A stretch of DNA of 64,000 nt from a virus, in IMG/VR virus record IMGVR_UViG_3300009034_000007, positions 1 to 64,000 of that record. One strand, given 5' to 3'. The notes beneath the pieces were generated by a model, which was not told the origin of the DNA, made no database searches, and worked only from the letters and a program-made list of their open reading frames with translations. Shown here one piece after another: positions 32,831 to 42,535 of the stretch. The position numbers and the translations under genes are program-made. Numbering within the stretch: position 1 is the stretch's first letter; each line of letters begins with the position of its first letter.

Positions 32831-33466
32831 ATGTCTTGGATTAAATTTGGTCGTTTAGGTACATTTAGAGTCAAAAAGGGAGGCCAAGATATATACGCCG
32901 CTTACGCGGCTTTTGATTCATTTATCGATGATGATGATACGATTATCACAGCCCATGTGCCAGAGAAGGGTGGTGCATGGATTCAAGGTGGGGCTGGATC
33001 AAACATTACAATTCAAAGTAATGAGGCTGATCTTGATGGCGCTAGTGAGAAGCACGCTTTATTAACTTCGAGTTATCATGTCCAGGCTAATGTAAAGGGA
33101 CAGAGTGCAGGGGCTTATGGTGGAATGGGTCTTCTCTTTCGAGGCGACTCCTCAGTTGGTAATGGTCTGATAGTAGCACTGTGTAAAGGGGCAAAATCTC
33201 AAGATGTACTTGTTACTAGGGTGACTAATTGGGCCAACGTAGCGGGTGGACTTGCTATGTCAGCCGTTACATTACCTGCGGCGGGTACATGGGTTAAGAT
33301 CGAAGTTATTTACACTGATACCCATATAACTGTTAAAATAGACGATGCTACTGCCATCGATAATGTACCAGAAACTACTTATGGAGGACAGACGGAAATT
33401 GGCATTGGTCATTATTTATGGGGTGATACAACTAGTATACAATGGGATGACTTACGTGCATGGTAA
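32831..33466 (+). CDS. Virion/adhesion protein with lectin-like fold
   Basis: 211 residues from the ATG at 32831. The protein is rich in beta strands and Gly, Ala and Thr. Its pattern (WIQGGAGSNITIQSNEADL, LLFRGDSSVGNGLIVALC, WVKIEVIYTDTHITVKID) resembles concanavalin-A/LamG-like domains in phage fibre proteins. It likely binds a glycan. It follows the small structural gene directly. Confidence 0.6.
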   Translation: MSWIKFGRLGTFRVKKGGQDIYAAYAAFDSFIDDDDTIITAHVPEKGGAWIQGGAGSNITIQSNEADLDGASEKHALLTSSYHVQANVKGQSAGAYGGMGLLFRGDSSVGNGLIVALCKGAKSQDVLVTRVTNWANVAGGLAMSAVTLPAAGTWVKIEVIYTDTHITVKIDDATAIDNVPETTYGGQTEIGIGHYLWGDTTSIQWDDLRAW

Positions 33467-33666
33467 TTCGCAAGGGCAAATGTAATCGGTGTGGTAAATG
33501 TTGTGATTATGGGGGTAAATGGCCGTGTGAATATTTAAGATTTGATGGGGATATTGCTATATGTAATATCTATGAAAATCGACCTAAAGTGTGTAGATTA
33601 TATCCACAAAGACTCGAAGATGTGTTTGAAGGGTGCGGATTTTATTTTGAAGAGGAGGGTATATGA
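33460..33666 (+). CDS. YkgJ-like CxxCxxCC protein, copy 1
   Basis: 68 residues with eight cysteines: CNRCGKCC at the N-terminus, then PCEYL, a middle Cys, VCRLYP and a C-terminal GCGFYF. This is the zinc/iron-chelating YkgJ family pattern. A paralogue lies at 38281-38547 with the same eight-cysteine order. The two bracket the sugar-dehydratase/FtsH block. Function unknown; it may bind a metal cluster. It overlaps the neighbouring start and stop. Confidence 0.75.
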   Translation: MVIRKGKCNRCGKCCDYGGKWPCEYLRFDGDIAICNIYENRPKVCRLYPQRLEDVFEGCGFYFEEEGI

Positions 33667-34721
33667 GTAAGATAGCTTTGATTACTGGTATAACGGGTCA
33701 GGATGGTAGTTATTTAGCTGAGTTACTGCTTCACAAAGGATATGAAGTTCATGGCGTGATGCGTAGGTCTAGTACTTTTAGCACGGAACGTATTGAACAT
33801 ATATTTCCGAAACTAAAGTTACATTATGGTGATCTGTCAGACGGGACCAATTTAGTTAATCTATTAAATAATATTATGCCTGATGAGATTTATCATCTAG
33901 GTGCTATGTCTCATGTCAGAGCATCATTTGATATTCCTGTCTATACTGGCGAAATCACAGGTTTGGGTACGACTAGGCTTCTGGAGGCTATTAGACATAT
34001 TGGATTTCGTCCTCGTTTCTATCAAGCTTCAAGTTCGGAAATGTTTGGGGCTAGTCCTCCACCACAGGATGAAGAAACTCCATTTCGTCCTCAAAGTCCA
34101 TATGCCGTAGCAAAAGTGTATGCTTATTGGACTGCTAGAAACTATCGTGATGGCTATGGATTGTACATTACCAATGGAATATTATTCAATCATGAAAGTC
34201 CACGTAGAGGAAAAACTTTTGTAACTCGAAAGATTACAAGAGCTGTAGCACGAATTAAAGCAGGGTTTCAAAAGGATTTATACTTAGGTAATTTAGATTC
34301 TAAACGCGATTGGGGATATACTCCAGAGTATGTTGAAGCTATGTGGAAAATGGTGCAAGAAGATATTCCAGATGACTATGTACTAGGGACAGGAGAAACT
34401 CATACTGTAAGAGAGTTTGTACGAGAAGCTTTTAGCTACGCCGAATTAGATTGGAAGAAGTATGTAAAGTTTGATAAGCGATATCTGCGACCCACAGAAG
34501 TTGATGTTTTACAGGCTAATCCTACTAAGGCTAAGTATAAGTTAGGTTGGGAGCCTCAAATTAGTTTTTATGATCTTGTGAAAATTATGGTTGACGCTGA
34601 TCTACAAGCCACTGGTCTAAATCCCATAGGTAAAGGTGTGGACATTGTTGATGGGCGATTTAAATTTGGTTGGCATACATGGGATAATAGCGTGACAGCC
34701 TTATTAAGGGAGGCACGATAA
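33663..34721 (+). CDS. gmd: GDP-mannose 4,6-dehydratase
   Basis: 352 residues, the normal length of Gmd. The Rossmann NAD(P)-binding [10 protein letters not shown] is at 8-17 and the catalytic YAVAK motif near residue 150 follows SSEMFG (Ser/Glu). It makes GDP-4-keto-6-deoxymannose from GDP-mannose. With the aminotransferase at 47640 it gives a route to GDP-perosamine. GAGGAGG ribosome site. Its AT content resembles that of neighbouring genes. Confidence 0.95.
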   Translation: MSKIALITGITGQDGSYLAELLLHKGYEVHGVMRRSSTFSTERIEHIFPKLKLHYGDLSDGTNLVNLLNNIMPDEIYHLGAMSHVRASFDIPVYTGEITGLGTTRLLEAIRHIGFRPRFYQASSSEMFGASPPPQDEETPFRPQSPYAVAKVYAYWTARNYRDGYGLYITNGILFNHESPRRGKTFVTRKITRAVARIKAGFQKDLYLGNLDSKRDWGYTPEYVEAMWKMVQEDIPDDYVLGTGETHTVREFVREAFSYAELDWKKYVKFDKRYLRPTEVDVLQANPTKAKYKLGWEPQISFYDLVKIMVDADLQATGLNPIGKGVDIVDGRFKFGWHTWDNSVTALLREAR

Positions 34722-34722
34722 T

Positions 34723-36663
34723 ATGTGTATCGTTATCTTCGGACATGTCATTTGTATAGAGTGGCCAGTTTTAATTGCTGTTATATCCTTTGTTCTAAGT
34801 GCATGGGGCTACGTAAAAATGAAGTCCCAAAAAGTATTGAATAAAGGTAGTACTATGGTTGGACGGTTGATTGACAGAATAACAGCACCACCTAAGAAAT
34901 TGATTGACAAAATTACCATGCCACTTATTAAGCTAACTGCTTTTTTCCTTTGGCAATGGGAATTCATGCGAAGGCATAAAATACTTAGATGGATATTTTT
35001 AAGTATAGCTATAATCGTAGCCCTAATTTATAAGGCGGCAGGTGGCGAGGCAGTTCTTCAAGTGGCTATGATGGTTTTGCAATTATTGTACGGTCTTGCT
35101 TTCATGTTAATGCAGTTTATTGGACTATTCTGGTTTTTGGCTAAACCGAAAACTATTGAAATTTTACCAATTGATAAAAATGTGACTACGTGGGATGACT
35201 ATTGGGGTCAACCACAAGTAGTTGAACTTATTACACAATGGGGCGAACTTATTAAAGGTCGGAAAGATTTTGATGAAATGGGAGGCGAAGCTGTAAGAGG
35301 TATTCTACTTATTGGTCCTCCAGGAACGGGGAAAACTCATCTTGCTCGATGTATGGCTGGTTCAACTGGTGTAGCATTTTATGGTATGGATGGTTCTGGT
35401 TTTAGAGCTATGTTTTGGGGTGTAGATATTCTTCGTATGATGGCCTTCGTTAATAAAGGAAGGAAATTAGCAAAAGAGTGGGGTGCTTGCTGGCTCTACA
35501 TTGATGAAGTTGACGCTTTAGGTAGTAGAGGAGCACCTGGACAAGCAGGAATGGGCATGTTTGGTGGTCGAATGATGGGACAAGGTGCATTAAATCGACT
35601 ACTAACGGAAATGGATGGTATTACCAAAATTTCTCTTTATGATGAATGTCAAAATAGAATACGTAGAAAGTTAGGTTATTCTGATATTGATCAGGGTACA
35701 GTAATGTTTGTAGCCGCCACAAATCAACCAGATTTACTTGATCCAGCTTTGCGGCGAGCGGGACGTTTCGATAAGACTATTGAAGTCGGTATGCCAGATA
35801 AAGCAAGTCGGCGTGCTGTGATTGAAGGTTATCTCGGTAAAATTCATGTAAAAGCTCAGAAGTGTCCATATTGCGATACTACAATTCTTGACAGAACTTA
35901 TCGTGATCGACGGGGAAATTGTGGAGCGTGTGGTGGTATGCTAACCGATATAGATATAGATGCTCTTGTACAAGATACCGCGGGACGTACGCCAGCCGAT
36001 ATCGAATCTGCTATTGTTTCTGATGCATGTAGATTAGCCTATTTTGATAACCGTAATACTGTCACCTTTATGGATATAGAAAACGCAATCCAGGAACAAA
36101 TGCTTGGGCTTCAAAATCCAATTTCTGATTTTGAACCTGAACAAAGACGTACAGTGGCAATACATGAAGCTGGACATGCACTTGTTCAGCACTTCTTGAT
36201 GGATGATGTTCGTTTAGTAAGAGTATCAATTATTCGTCGTGGTGATTCTTTGGGTTACTTAGACGCAAGAGCCAAAGAAGATATCTATGTTATACCTTTG
36301 GATAAACTTGTACGATCTATTAAAGTGGCTTTGGCTGGACATGTGGCTGTTGCTCTTGTGACTGGTGAAGAGTGGAGTGGTGCATTAAGTGATTTTGCTG
36401 GTATTCACAACAGGCTCATGGCGTTAGCGGCTCATGGTTATTTTGGTGTTTTTCCAATGGGGCCTGAAATTTGGAAAGACCACAAGATGAATGAAAGAAT
36501 TCAAAAGAAGGTGCGGCAATGGATTAATGAAACTTCAGAGTTATTGTATGAACACGGAGAAGCATTGGAAGCGTTAGTTAATGCTCTCTTAGAACATGAG
36601 GATATATCAGGCAAAGACGCTGTGGCTATCATTGAGGCACATGAAAAAGGCGGTGTCGAATGA
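34723..36663 (+). CDS. ftsH: FtsH-like AAA+ membrane metalloprotease
   Basis: 646 residues, the size of FtsH. Several N-terminal hydrophobic segments (about 14-30, 89-104 and 110-141) anchor it. The AAA+ module has Walker A GPPGTGKT at 198-205, Walker B WLYIDE at 257-262 and the second region of homology around 339-350. The protease motif HEAGH is at 481-485, with a conserved Asp near 566 as likely third zinc ligand. A zinc ribbon (Cys381, Cys384, Cys400, Cys403) is inserted in the AAA lid, a region without such an insert in bacterial FtsH. It degrades membrane or cytoplasmic proteins; targets here are unknown. It is translationally coupled to a thioredoxin-like protein. Confidence 0.95.
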   Translation: MCIVIFGHVICIEWPVLIAVISFVLSAWGYVKMKSQKVLNKGSTMVGRLIDRITAPPKKLIDKITMPLIKLTAFFLWQWEFMRRHKILRWIFLSIAIIVALIYKAAGGEAVLQVAMMVLQLLYGLAFMLMQFIGLFWFLAKPKTIEILPIDKNVTTWDDYWGQPQVVELITQWGELIKGRKDFDEMGGEAVRGILLIGPPGTGKTHLARCMAGSTGVAFYGMDGSGFRAMFWGVDILRMMAFVNKGRKLAKEWGACWLYIDEVDALGSRGAPGQAGMGMFGGRMMGQGALNRLLTEMDGITKISLYDECQNRIRRKLGYSDIDQGTVMFVAATNQPDLLDPALRRAGRFDKTIEVGMPDKASRRAVIEGYLGKIHVKAQKCPYCDTTILDRTYRDRRGNCGACGGMLTDIDIDALVQDTAGRTPADIESAIVSDACRLAYFDNRNTVTFMDIENAIQEQMLGLQNPISDFEPEQRRTVAIHEAGHALVQHFLMDDVRLVRVSIIRRGDSLGYLDARAKEDIYVIPLDKLVRSIKVALAGHVAVALVTGEEWSGALSDFAGIHNRLMALAAHGYFGVFPMGPEIWKDHKMNERIQKKVRQWINETSELLYEHGEALEALVNALLEHEDISGKDAVAIIEAHEKGGVE

Positions 36664-37205
36664 GAAAATTTTATTTTTTACGTATAATGTTTATTCTAGT
36701 ATGGGCTATGATTTTTTACTTTGGTTATATAATAGGTGATAAAGTCATGGATAATATAGCGGCTTCTCAGGTTCCAATGATACCACATGAATTATCTACT
36801 GGAATAAATGTTTCTGCTGTTGGTGATGTTGTAGACCCTAGTACAGTGCTTGTCTTTGAAGTTATTTTCAATACAAAGTGTAAAGGATGTGTGTCTCAAT
36901 TGACATTTATGAAAGGAATTCATAATCCACCAGAAATTTTTGTAGTAGGGGTGAACTATGGGGAGAGTGATGAAGCTGTACAAAAACTGGTAAATAAATT
37001 AGATTTAGAATATCCCATCATCACGGGAATTGAAGAAGGCACTTTGAGTGTATCAAGTATTCCATATACCACTGTTTATGTTCCAAATCTCGACACAGGA
37101 CAATGGATGGTATTTGATGAATGGCCTGGATTTACTGGAGGACTTAGTAGTAAGAGTCAAGGTGCGTTAGATCGTTTACATGCTTATTTGGAGGAGCAAA
37201 AATGA
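36660..37205 (+). CDS. Membrane-anchored thioredoxin/TlpA-like protein
   Basis: 181 residues. An N-terminal span (about 5-26) precedes a thioredoxin fold with CKGC at residues 74-77 and a cis-Pro motif SIPYTT near residue 133. It is predicted to be a membrane-tethered disulfide reductase or oxidase facing outside the membrane. The start overlaps the FtsH stop (ATGA), so the two are made together. It may reduce substrates of FtsH or assist folding of cysteine-rich neighbours; inference. Confidence 0.75.
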   Translation: MRKFYFLRIMFILVWAMIFYFGYIIGDKVMDNIAASQVPMIPHELSTGINVSAVGDVVDPSTVLVFEVIFNTKCKGCVSQLTFMKGIHNPPEIFVVGVNYGESDEAVQKLVNKLDLEYPIITGIEEGTLSVSSIPYTTVYVPNLDTGQWMVFDEWPGFTGGLSSKSQGALDRLHAYLEEQK

Positions 37206-37849
37206 AAAGATTAAAGGTTTATGTAAGAGCTGTATTGGTTTTACTTATTGCTGGTGTTGTTGGTGTAGGAATTTGGCCTCTGTCACAACCTTGGTTTAAA
37301 TCTGAGTTTCATCAAGACCTTGTAAAATGGGGTGACTCTAATTTCTACGTAGCTGAAGGTCTTGGCTGTGATTATTTTGGTGACGTTTTCCAGGATGCTG
37401 TGGAAAAAGGGGAGCCAGAATTGTGTCTTGACCCTGGATTTATTTATGCCTATGCAGGTGGTTATGATTGGGATGATCCGTTTTTTATGATGGCGTTGAA
37501 GTTTGAAAGAGATCATCCAGAATGGGACATTCTACATATTGAAAGAGAGCCATTTGATATTAGGGCTGAACCAGATGATGAGCTACATAGCGAGGACTTC
37601 CTGATTGTTGTCTTCAATGTAGAAGGGCTAAAGCGACTCGAAATCACGGAGTACATTCAGGAATGGGGAGCCAATCAAAATGATTATGTTATCCTGCTAT
37701 GGGCCGAATACTCCGCACAGAAGGGGTACTGGGTCATGAGATACTACATGGAATATTGGGTTTCTGATGGAGTGTGGTATGAAGCATTCTTGAGCACTCC
37801 TCTGAAGAGTATATTTGCAAAGTGGGTTGGAAATCCCTACGCAGACTAA
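37202..37849 (+). CDS. Signal-anchored unknown protein, 215 aa
   Basis: N-terminal hydrophobic anchor (about 8-26) followed by an acidic, aromatic-rich domain that probably lies outside the membrane. No family recognised. Coupled to the thioredoxin-like gene (ATGA) and to the next membrane gene (TAATG). Confidence 0.65.
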   Translation: MKRLKVYVRAVLVLLIAGVVGVGIWPLSQPWFKSEFHQDLVKWGDSNFYVAEGLGCDYFGDVFQDAVEKGEPELCLDPGFIYAYAGGYDWDDPFFMMALKFERDHPEWDILHIEREPFDIRAEPDDELHSEDFLIVVFNVEGLKRLEITEYIQEWGANQNDYVILLWAEYSAQKGYWVMRYYMEYWVSDGVWYEAFLSTPLKSIFAKWVGNPYAD

Positions 37850-38085
37850 TGAAAGTAGGAACAACGAATTGGTTATTTGTTATAGGATTCTTCCTGTCTT
37901 TAATAGGATTCATCCTATTGATAATGGGAATGGGTGGTATGTCGTTGCCAGTTTTGGGTACTGCTGATAACGTAGTAATTTGTGGAATTTTTGTACTGGT
38001 GTATGCTACAATGTTTGTTTGGTCAAGTAATTACGTAATAGTAATTTGCCCCAAATGCGGCTTTAAAGGAGATATAAACGGATGA
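37849..38085 (+). CDS. Small membrane protein with zinc knuckle
   Basis: 78 residues from the ATG at 37849, which overlaps the preceding stop. Two hydrophobic spans (about 8-28 and 39-60) and a cytoplasmic CPKCGFKG tail, suggesting a zinc site. Function unknown. Part of the membrane module 34723-38085. Confidence 0.6.
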   Translation: MKVGTTNWLFVIGFFLSLIGFILLIMGMGGMSLPVLGTADNVVICGIFVLVYATMFVWSSNYVIVICPKCGFKGDING

Positions 38086-38288
38086 TCAAAATTATTGATG
38101 TTAATGGAAAAGAAAGAAATATTCTTTCGTATAAGCGAATTCTTCATGCTTCGCAGAATGGTATCACTGGCGAGGCTATTGATGAAGAATACGTAGAGGT
38201 CATGATTAAAGGAAAGTCAGGACGGGAGTGGAAAGAATGGTATCCGCTCTCAGATTTTGTTGAGAAAAATCCTGGTTTAGATGTCTAA
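38082..38288 (+). CDS. Small unknown protein, 68 aa
   Basis: A beta-rich small protein without recognised domain. It overlaps the previous gene by four bases and the next by eight. Confidence 0.55.
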   Translation: MIKIIDVNGKERNILSYKRILHASQNGITGEAIDEEYVEVMIKGKSGREWKEWYPLSDFVEKNPGLDV

Positions 38289-38547
38289 ATTACGTTATAA
38301 GAGACAAGGACAATGTATTAGATGTGGCGTATGTTGTTTAACAGAAGGTAAAGATGGGGGGCCTTGTAAATATTTGAAACTGGCTGGTGGTGGTAAGCAA
38401 GCTAGTTGTTTACTTATCAATCATCCAGAACGTCCTCAAAAATGCAAAATATTCCCTCAAGCACCCCCAATATTAATAGATACCTGTGGCTATTATTTTC
38501 TTGATACGTGGGAAGAAGATAGAATAGTCAGAGTGAGGGAAGTCTAA
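38281..38547 (+). CDS. YkgJ-like CxxCxxCC protein, copy 2
   Basis: 88 residues with the same eight-cysteine order as 33460-33666: CIRCGVCC, PCKYL, a mid Cys, KCKIFP and TCGYYF. It is a paralogue of copy 1. The two bracket the gmd/FtsH/thioredoxin block. The gene precedes a large fibre-like gene, as copy 1 follows a lectin-like one. Confidence 0.75.
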   Translation: MSKLRYKRQGQCIRCGVCCLTEGKDGGPCKYLKLAGGGKQASCLLINHPERPQKCKIFPQAPPILIDTCGYYFLDTWEEDRIVRVREV

Positions 38548-38548
38548 T

Positions 38549-40102
38549 ATGACAGTTACAGCAAGTGTTGATGGTTATAATTTTATAAATGGTTGTGAAG
38601 CGGCGGCAGATTGGACAGGTGAATCTCCTGCCGATGTAGCAGATTTCTTTAAATATGGAACTCAATGTGTAGGATTTGTATTTCGTGGTGTCGGTGATAA
38701 TGATTCATATATTACTGTTGCTGAGGATTTATCAGGAACAGCTCATCTTCGTTTTTGGTTTATGACAACTGCTATAAATGAACTAAATACGGACGCTAAT
38801 GGTGGAATTCAGGTTTATCTTAGTGATGGAGCTAATACTGGTTATTGGTATGTAGGCGGTAGTACGACTTATCCTGGTGGTTGGTATAATATTGTTGTTG
38901 ATTTATCAAGAGATGTAGATTCTGGTACTAAACCTACCATGACTGCTATTACTACTCTTGGGATTAGAATTAATCAAACAGCGGCTCCTAAAAACGTTCA
39001 AAATACCTGGATTGATCATATCTATGCAGGTAACGGTATTATATCTTACGGAGATGATGGGGGAAGTGCATATGATCTTGATGATATCTTAGCAATTGAT
39101 CAAAATACAACCTACGGATGGGGAATACTTAGAAAAATTAGTGGTATTTACTATCTCAATGGTAAGCTTATTTTTGGAGATGCGTCTGGTACAAATTCAT
39201 GTGAGTTTGCTGATGCAAGTGAAATTATTATTTTTGAAGATCGTAAGGTTAATGATGCTTTATATTCAATTACGGTGGTAGGAAATGGTACTGGTACAAC
39301 TAATTTTAAATTAGGGACTAAAGCAGGTACGGCTGGTGTTGAGGGATGTGTTATTAAAGCTGAAGGAACAAAAAAATACGATGTAATTTGTACGGATACT
39401 GATGTAGCTTATTTCAAACTGTACGGTTGTACATTCTTGGATGCCGATGTAATTCAATTACCGTTATATAGTTCTGGTAATCGAGAGATGTTAAACTGTA
39501 ACGTTGAAGCTTCGGCTCAGATTGAAGCATCGACATGTACAATTACAAATTTAAATATTATTACTGCGGATACGCGTGGAGTTCTTATTACGGGTGAAAC
39601 GTTCTATATGACGGATTCTGCATTAATAAACTGTCCGTCAGGAATTCACATTAATACATCAGGTACTTTTAATCTCGATGCCATACAATTTATTAACTGT
39701 GTGTGGGATATCGAAAATTCAAGTGCTGGTAATGTAATTATCAATAACTTACCTGGTTCTAATGCCAGTACTTATGTAAATACAGGTGGGGGTACAGTAA
39801 CAATTCAAACATCCGTTTATATTACTATCGATGTGGAAGATACGGATGGAAATCCGATTGTAAGTGGAAGGGTAGCAGTTTATAAAACTTCTGACGACTC
39901 TGAATTAATGCGGGAGTATACAACTGCGGCTGGACAGGCTCAAGAAGTATTTAATTATGTTGAAGATACAGATATCTATGTACGAATTCGGAAATCATCT
40001 GTAGGGGAAACGAGATATTATCCTTATAATACAACGGGTGAAATAACAGATGGTGGATATACCTTGACAGCCGTAATGATTGAAGATACAATCGTACAAT
40101 AA
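38549..40102 (+). CDS. Large virion fibre-like protein, 517 aa
   Basis: An N-terminal jelly-roll-like part (residues about 1-170) is followed by a central Asn/Thr/Ile-rich stretch with the spacing of a right-handed beta-helix (about 190-400), then a C-terminal Ig-like/CarboxypepD-type domain (DTDGNPIVSGRVAVY). It resembles tail fibre or appendage proteins. The final 45 residues share a motif (VRIRK...G...T.TA..I.D.I) with the next gene's C-terminus. GGGAAG precedes the ATG. Confidence 0.65.
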   Translation: MTVTASVDGYNFINGCEAAADWTGESPADVADFFKYGTQCVGFVFRGVGDNDSYITVAEDLSGTAHLRFWFMTTAINELNTDANGGIQVYLSDGANTGYWYVGGSTTYPGGWYNIVVDLSRDVDSGTKPTMTAITTLGIRINQTAAPKNVQNTWIDHIYAGNGIISYGDDGGSAYDLDDILAIDQNTTYGWGILRKISGIYYLNGKLIFGDASGTNSCEFADASEIIIFEDRKVNDALYSITVVGNGTGTTNFKLGTKAGTAGVEGCVIKAEGTKKYDVICTDTDVAYFKLYGCTFLDADVIQLPLYSSGNREMLNCNVEASAQIEASTCTITNLNIITADTRGVLITGETFYMTDSALINCPSGIHINTSGTFNLDAIQFINCVWDIENSSAGNVIINNLPGSNASTYVNTGGGTVTIQTSVYITIDVEDTDGNPIVSGRVAVYKTSDDSELMREYTTAAGQAQEVFNYVEDTDIYVRIRKSSVGETRYYPYNTTGEITDGGYTLTAVMIEDTIVQ

Positions 40103-40118
40103 TTAGGAGAAAAGAAAT

Positions 40119-41804
40119 ATGGCAATACAAGATGATTTTTCTATTGATTATGTGAATCTTAGAATTCACCACTCAGCGGGAGCTACTGTTTATACAAGTA
40201 ACCAGTTATATTCTTGGCTAATGAATGAATTCGATGAACTTGATCAAATGGATGATGTTGTTCCTATGAGTGCGGCTACTCCAACTGCTTACTCACTAAT
40301 CAATGGATGGTTCCTTGATTATGGAGATGGTAGTGAAGCACATAAATACCTAAGTGGTGGTGCTATTGAGTCCGTAGGTTGGAACAATGTTATTCTTCGT
40401 CTAGAGCTACAGTCAGGTGGCTATGTTAACTGTACATCTGGTGATAGAGGTAAAGAAGTAACCGACGATGCCGTGGCTGTTGGACCACTCGTAGCCTATG
40501 ATAATACAAACCGTGTTTGGTGGATTCGAGACACTGAAAGTCATGGGCAGATTGCTGATACATCAACTATGGATATTCCAACAGGTGATGGTAGTGGTAC
40601 TGCGGATGAGAACTCAGAGACAGGTGAAAACCTCTGGACAAACCTCTATACCCTTGGTACTCTTGAAGATAATCCAACGCTCTATATTACCAGGGATGAT
40701 ACCCGTATTACGGGTTGGTGGGGTGCAGATCAGATTGACATTATTATGCTTATCAAAGAAGCTGGTGTAGAACTTGGTGATAAACTGGCTGGTGGAGACA
40801 CTGGTTGGGTACAAGTTTTTGACCGTCAATGGACTGATCTTTGGGACTGGTTTGAAGTTGATCTCGGTCCTGGTGGTCGTCAGGCTGTACCTATGGCTAC
40901 GTTTGAGGACTTGAATAATACTACCGCAGAAGGTACTGTTGCTGGATGGACAGATGTTGTAATTAGTGTGGCTGGTCCATATTCCAAAGATATTGGTGAT
41001 GGTGGCGGCGCACAAAACTATGATTATAGTATTAACTGTGGTGGTCGTATTCTTAGTCAAGTTTATGAGCGTCTAAAGTATGTTACCAGAGATGGGGAAA
41101 CAACTCTTATCGATGGAGTTCAAGGTCAGCAATACGTGACTGTTGCTGGACAAGAAGGTACATATGCTCCAGTGAAACAGGCTCCGTTTGGAACCTTTGC
41201 TGGTGGTATTTTCTTCGGTGCAAGAGGTATTTGGATTGAAAATATGTCTGGTGGTGATACCGAGAATTATCAGTTGATTGATAGTAACGGCGTTACCCGA
41301 AGTCCTCCAACCCAAGCACCGATTACAGTTGTGTCCATTGTAGCTGGAGATCGAGTTCTAGTCGCCGAATCTACTGGTGAAGGTTTGACAGCAATTAAGA
41401 AAGACCAATATACAGTATCAGGGACAATTATAACTGGCTCGAACTTTATTCATATTACTGTACCAATTCCAGCCGATACTCCTGCATCTGGTTTCATTCG
41501 CGTAGTTGATGTGGGTGTTAGTGAAGAACGCTATCAATACTCTGGTTGGGCAAATTGGACTTTTGGTTTGCTTGAAAACACAACGAAAGAATACGTTGGT
41601 CCAATAGACACATGTTATGTTCCATATGTTGATAATGAAGCCATAAGTACAACTATAGTTCAGTCTCTTACCTATGATGATAACGCGTGGCTCGTTGCAC
41701 GAGTACGCAAATACGGTATTATTCCGTGGGAAGGTACTGGACAGCTAGTAACTGGTGGAGTAACCATCACAGCAAGTCGCATAACTGACTCTATAGCTGA
41801 ATAA
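40119..41804 (+). CDS. Large virion structural protein, 561 aa
   Basis: A beta-rich, Gly/Thr/Asp-rich protein typical of phage structural operons, with few lysines and a low cysteine count. No catalytic motif is seen. Its C-terminus shares a short element with the preceding fibre-like protein. Likely an appendage or fibre component. AGGAG ribosome site. Confidence 0.65.
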   Translation: MAIQDDFSIDYVNLRIHHSAGATVYTSNQLYSWLMNEFDELDQMDDVVPMSAATPTAYSLINGWFLDYGDGSEAHKYLSGGAIESVGWNNVILRLELQSGGYVNCTSGDRGKEVTDDAVAVGPLVAYDNTNRVWWIRDTESHGQIADTSTMDIPTGDGSGTADENSETGENLWTNLYTLGTLEDNPTLYITRDDTRITGWWGADQIDIIMLIKEAGVELGDKLAGGDTGWVQVFDRQWTDLWDWFEVDLGPGGRQAVPMATFEDLNNTTAEGTVAGWTDVVISVAGPYSKDIGDGGGAQNYDYSINCGGRILSQVYERLKYVTRDGETTLIDGVQGQQYVTVAGQEGTYAPVKQAPFGTFAGGIFFGARGIWIENMSGGDTENYQLIDSNGVTRSPPTQAPITVVSIVAGDRVLVAESTGEGLTAIKKDQYTVSGTIITGSNFIHITVPIPADTPASGFIRVVDVGVSEERYQYSGWANWTFGLLENTTKEYVGPIDTCYVPYVDNEAISTTIVQSLTYDDNAWLVARVRKYGIIPWEGTGQLVTGGVTITASRITDSIAE

Positions 41805-41827
41805 TATTCTGAGAAGGGAGGAAAATC

Positions 41828-42535
41828 ATGGCTCTTAGTTTTGACTTCCAGAATACTATCATTGATATTAGTTCTCCGCAAGTTGAACTTGATGTTCAAG
41901 ACTTAGTAAATGCAATAAGAACTGTTGAAGCAACAGTTGAAGGTATTGCTTACCCTCACATACTCAATGCCTCTGGAAAAGAGGTTCTTGCAGACCCCGC
42001 TGGTGGGACTGTGAGGGTAAGTATTACCGCTGATATCCAGGGCGATTGGCAATTAAGATTTTGGGTAGGAGACTATACCGCAACCATTTATGGTGGAAAC
42101 TTGGTTGGTGGTCTTGGTGATGACCCTGTTGCTTATAGTGCTGGTGTTCAAGTTTTGCTAATTCAGTCGGCGTATGCTACTCTTGTTTCAACAGGTGAAA
42201 GTGGTTTGACTAGTGAAGAAAGTACGAAATTGTTATCGCTCGATACAAGTGGTATTGCTTCAGTTCAATCTGATGTGACAGATGTACTAACGGATATTGC
42301 GGCCTTGCAAGTTGACATAGATGCTCTGATAGTTTCTATTGAAGATGCTCTTGGTTTGATTGGTGAAAATGTTAAATGGAGTGGTATGGCATTTGACTCA
42401 AATAAAAACTTGATCTCGGCTGTCATAACACAGTATACGGATAACACATTAGTTACACCGCGTAAAGTATGGCAATTAACAGCTACATATGATGGTCAAA
42501 GTCGTATAACAAGTTATCAACTGAAGGAATACTAA
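41828..42535 (+). CDS. Virion structural protein, 235 aa
   Basis: N-terminal beta-rich part, then a coiled-coil-like middle (residues about 135-180) and a C-terminal beta domain. The arrangement suggests a trimeric fibre or baseplate component. GGGAGG ribosome site. No family recognised. Confidence 0.6.
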   Translation: MALSFDFQNTIIDISSPQVELDVQDLVNAIRTVEATVEGIAYPHILNASGKEVLADPAGGTVRVSITADIQGDWQLRFWVGDYTATIYGGNLVGGLGDDPVAYSAGVQVLLIQSAYATLVSTGESGLTSEESTKLLSLDTSGIASVQSDVTDVLTDIAALQVDIDALIVSIEDALGLIGENVKWSGMAFDSNKNLISAVITQYTDNTLVTPRKVWQLTATYDGQSRITSYQLKEY

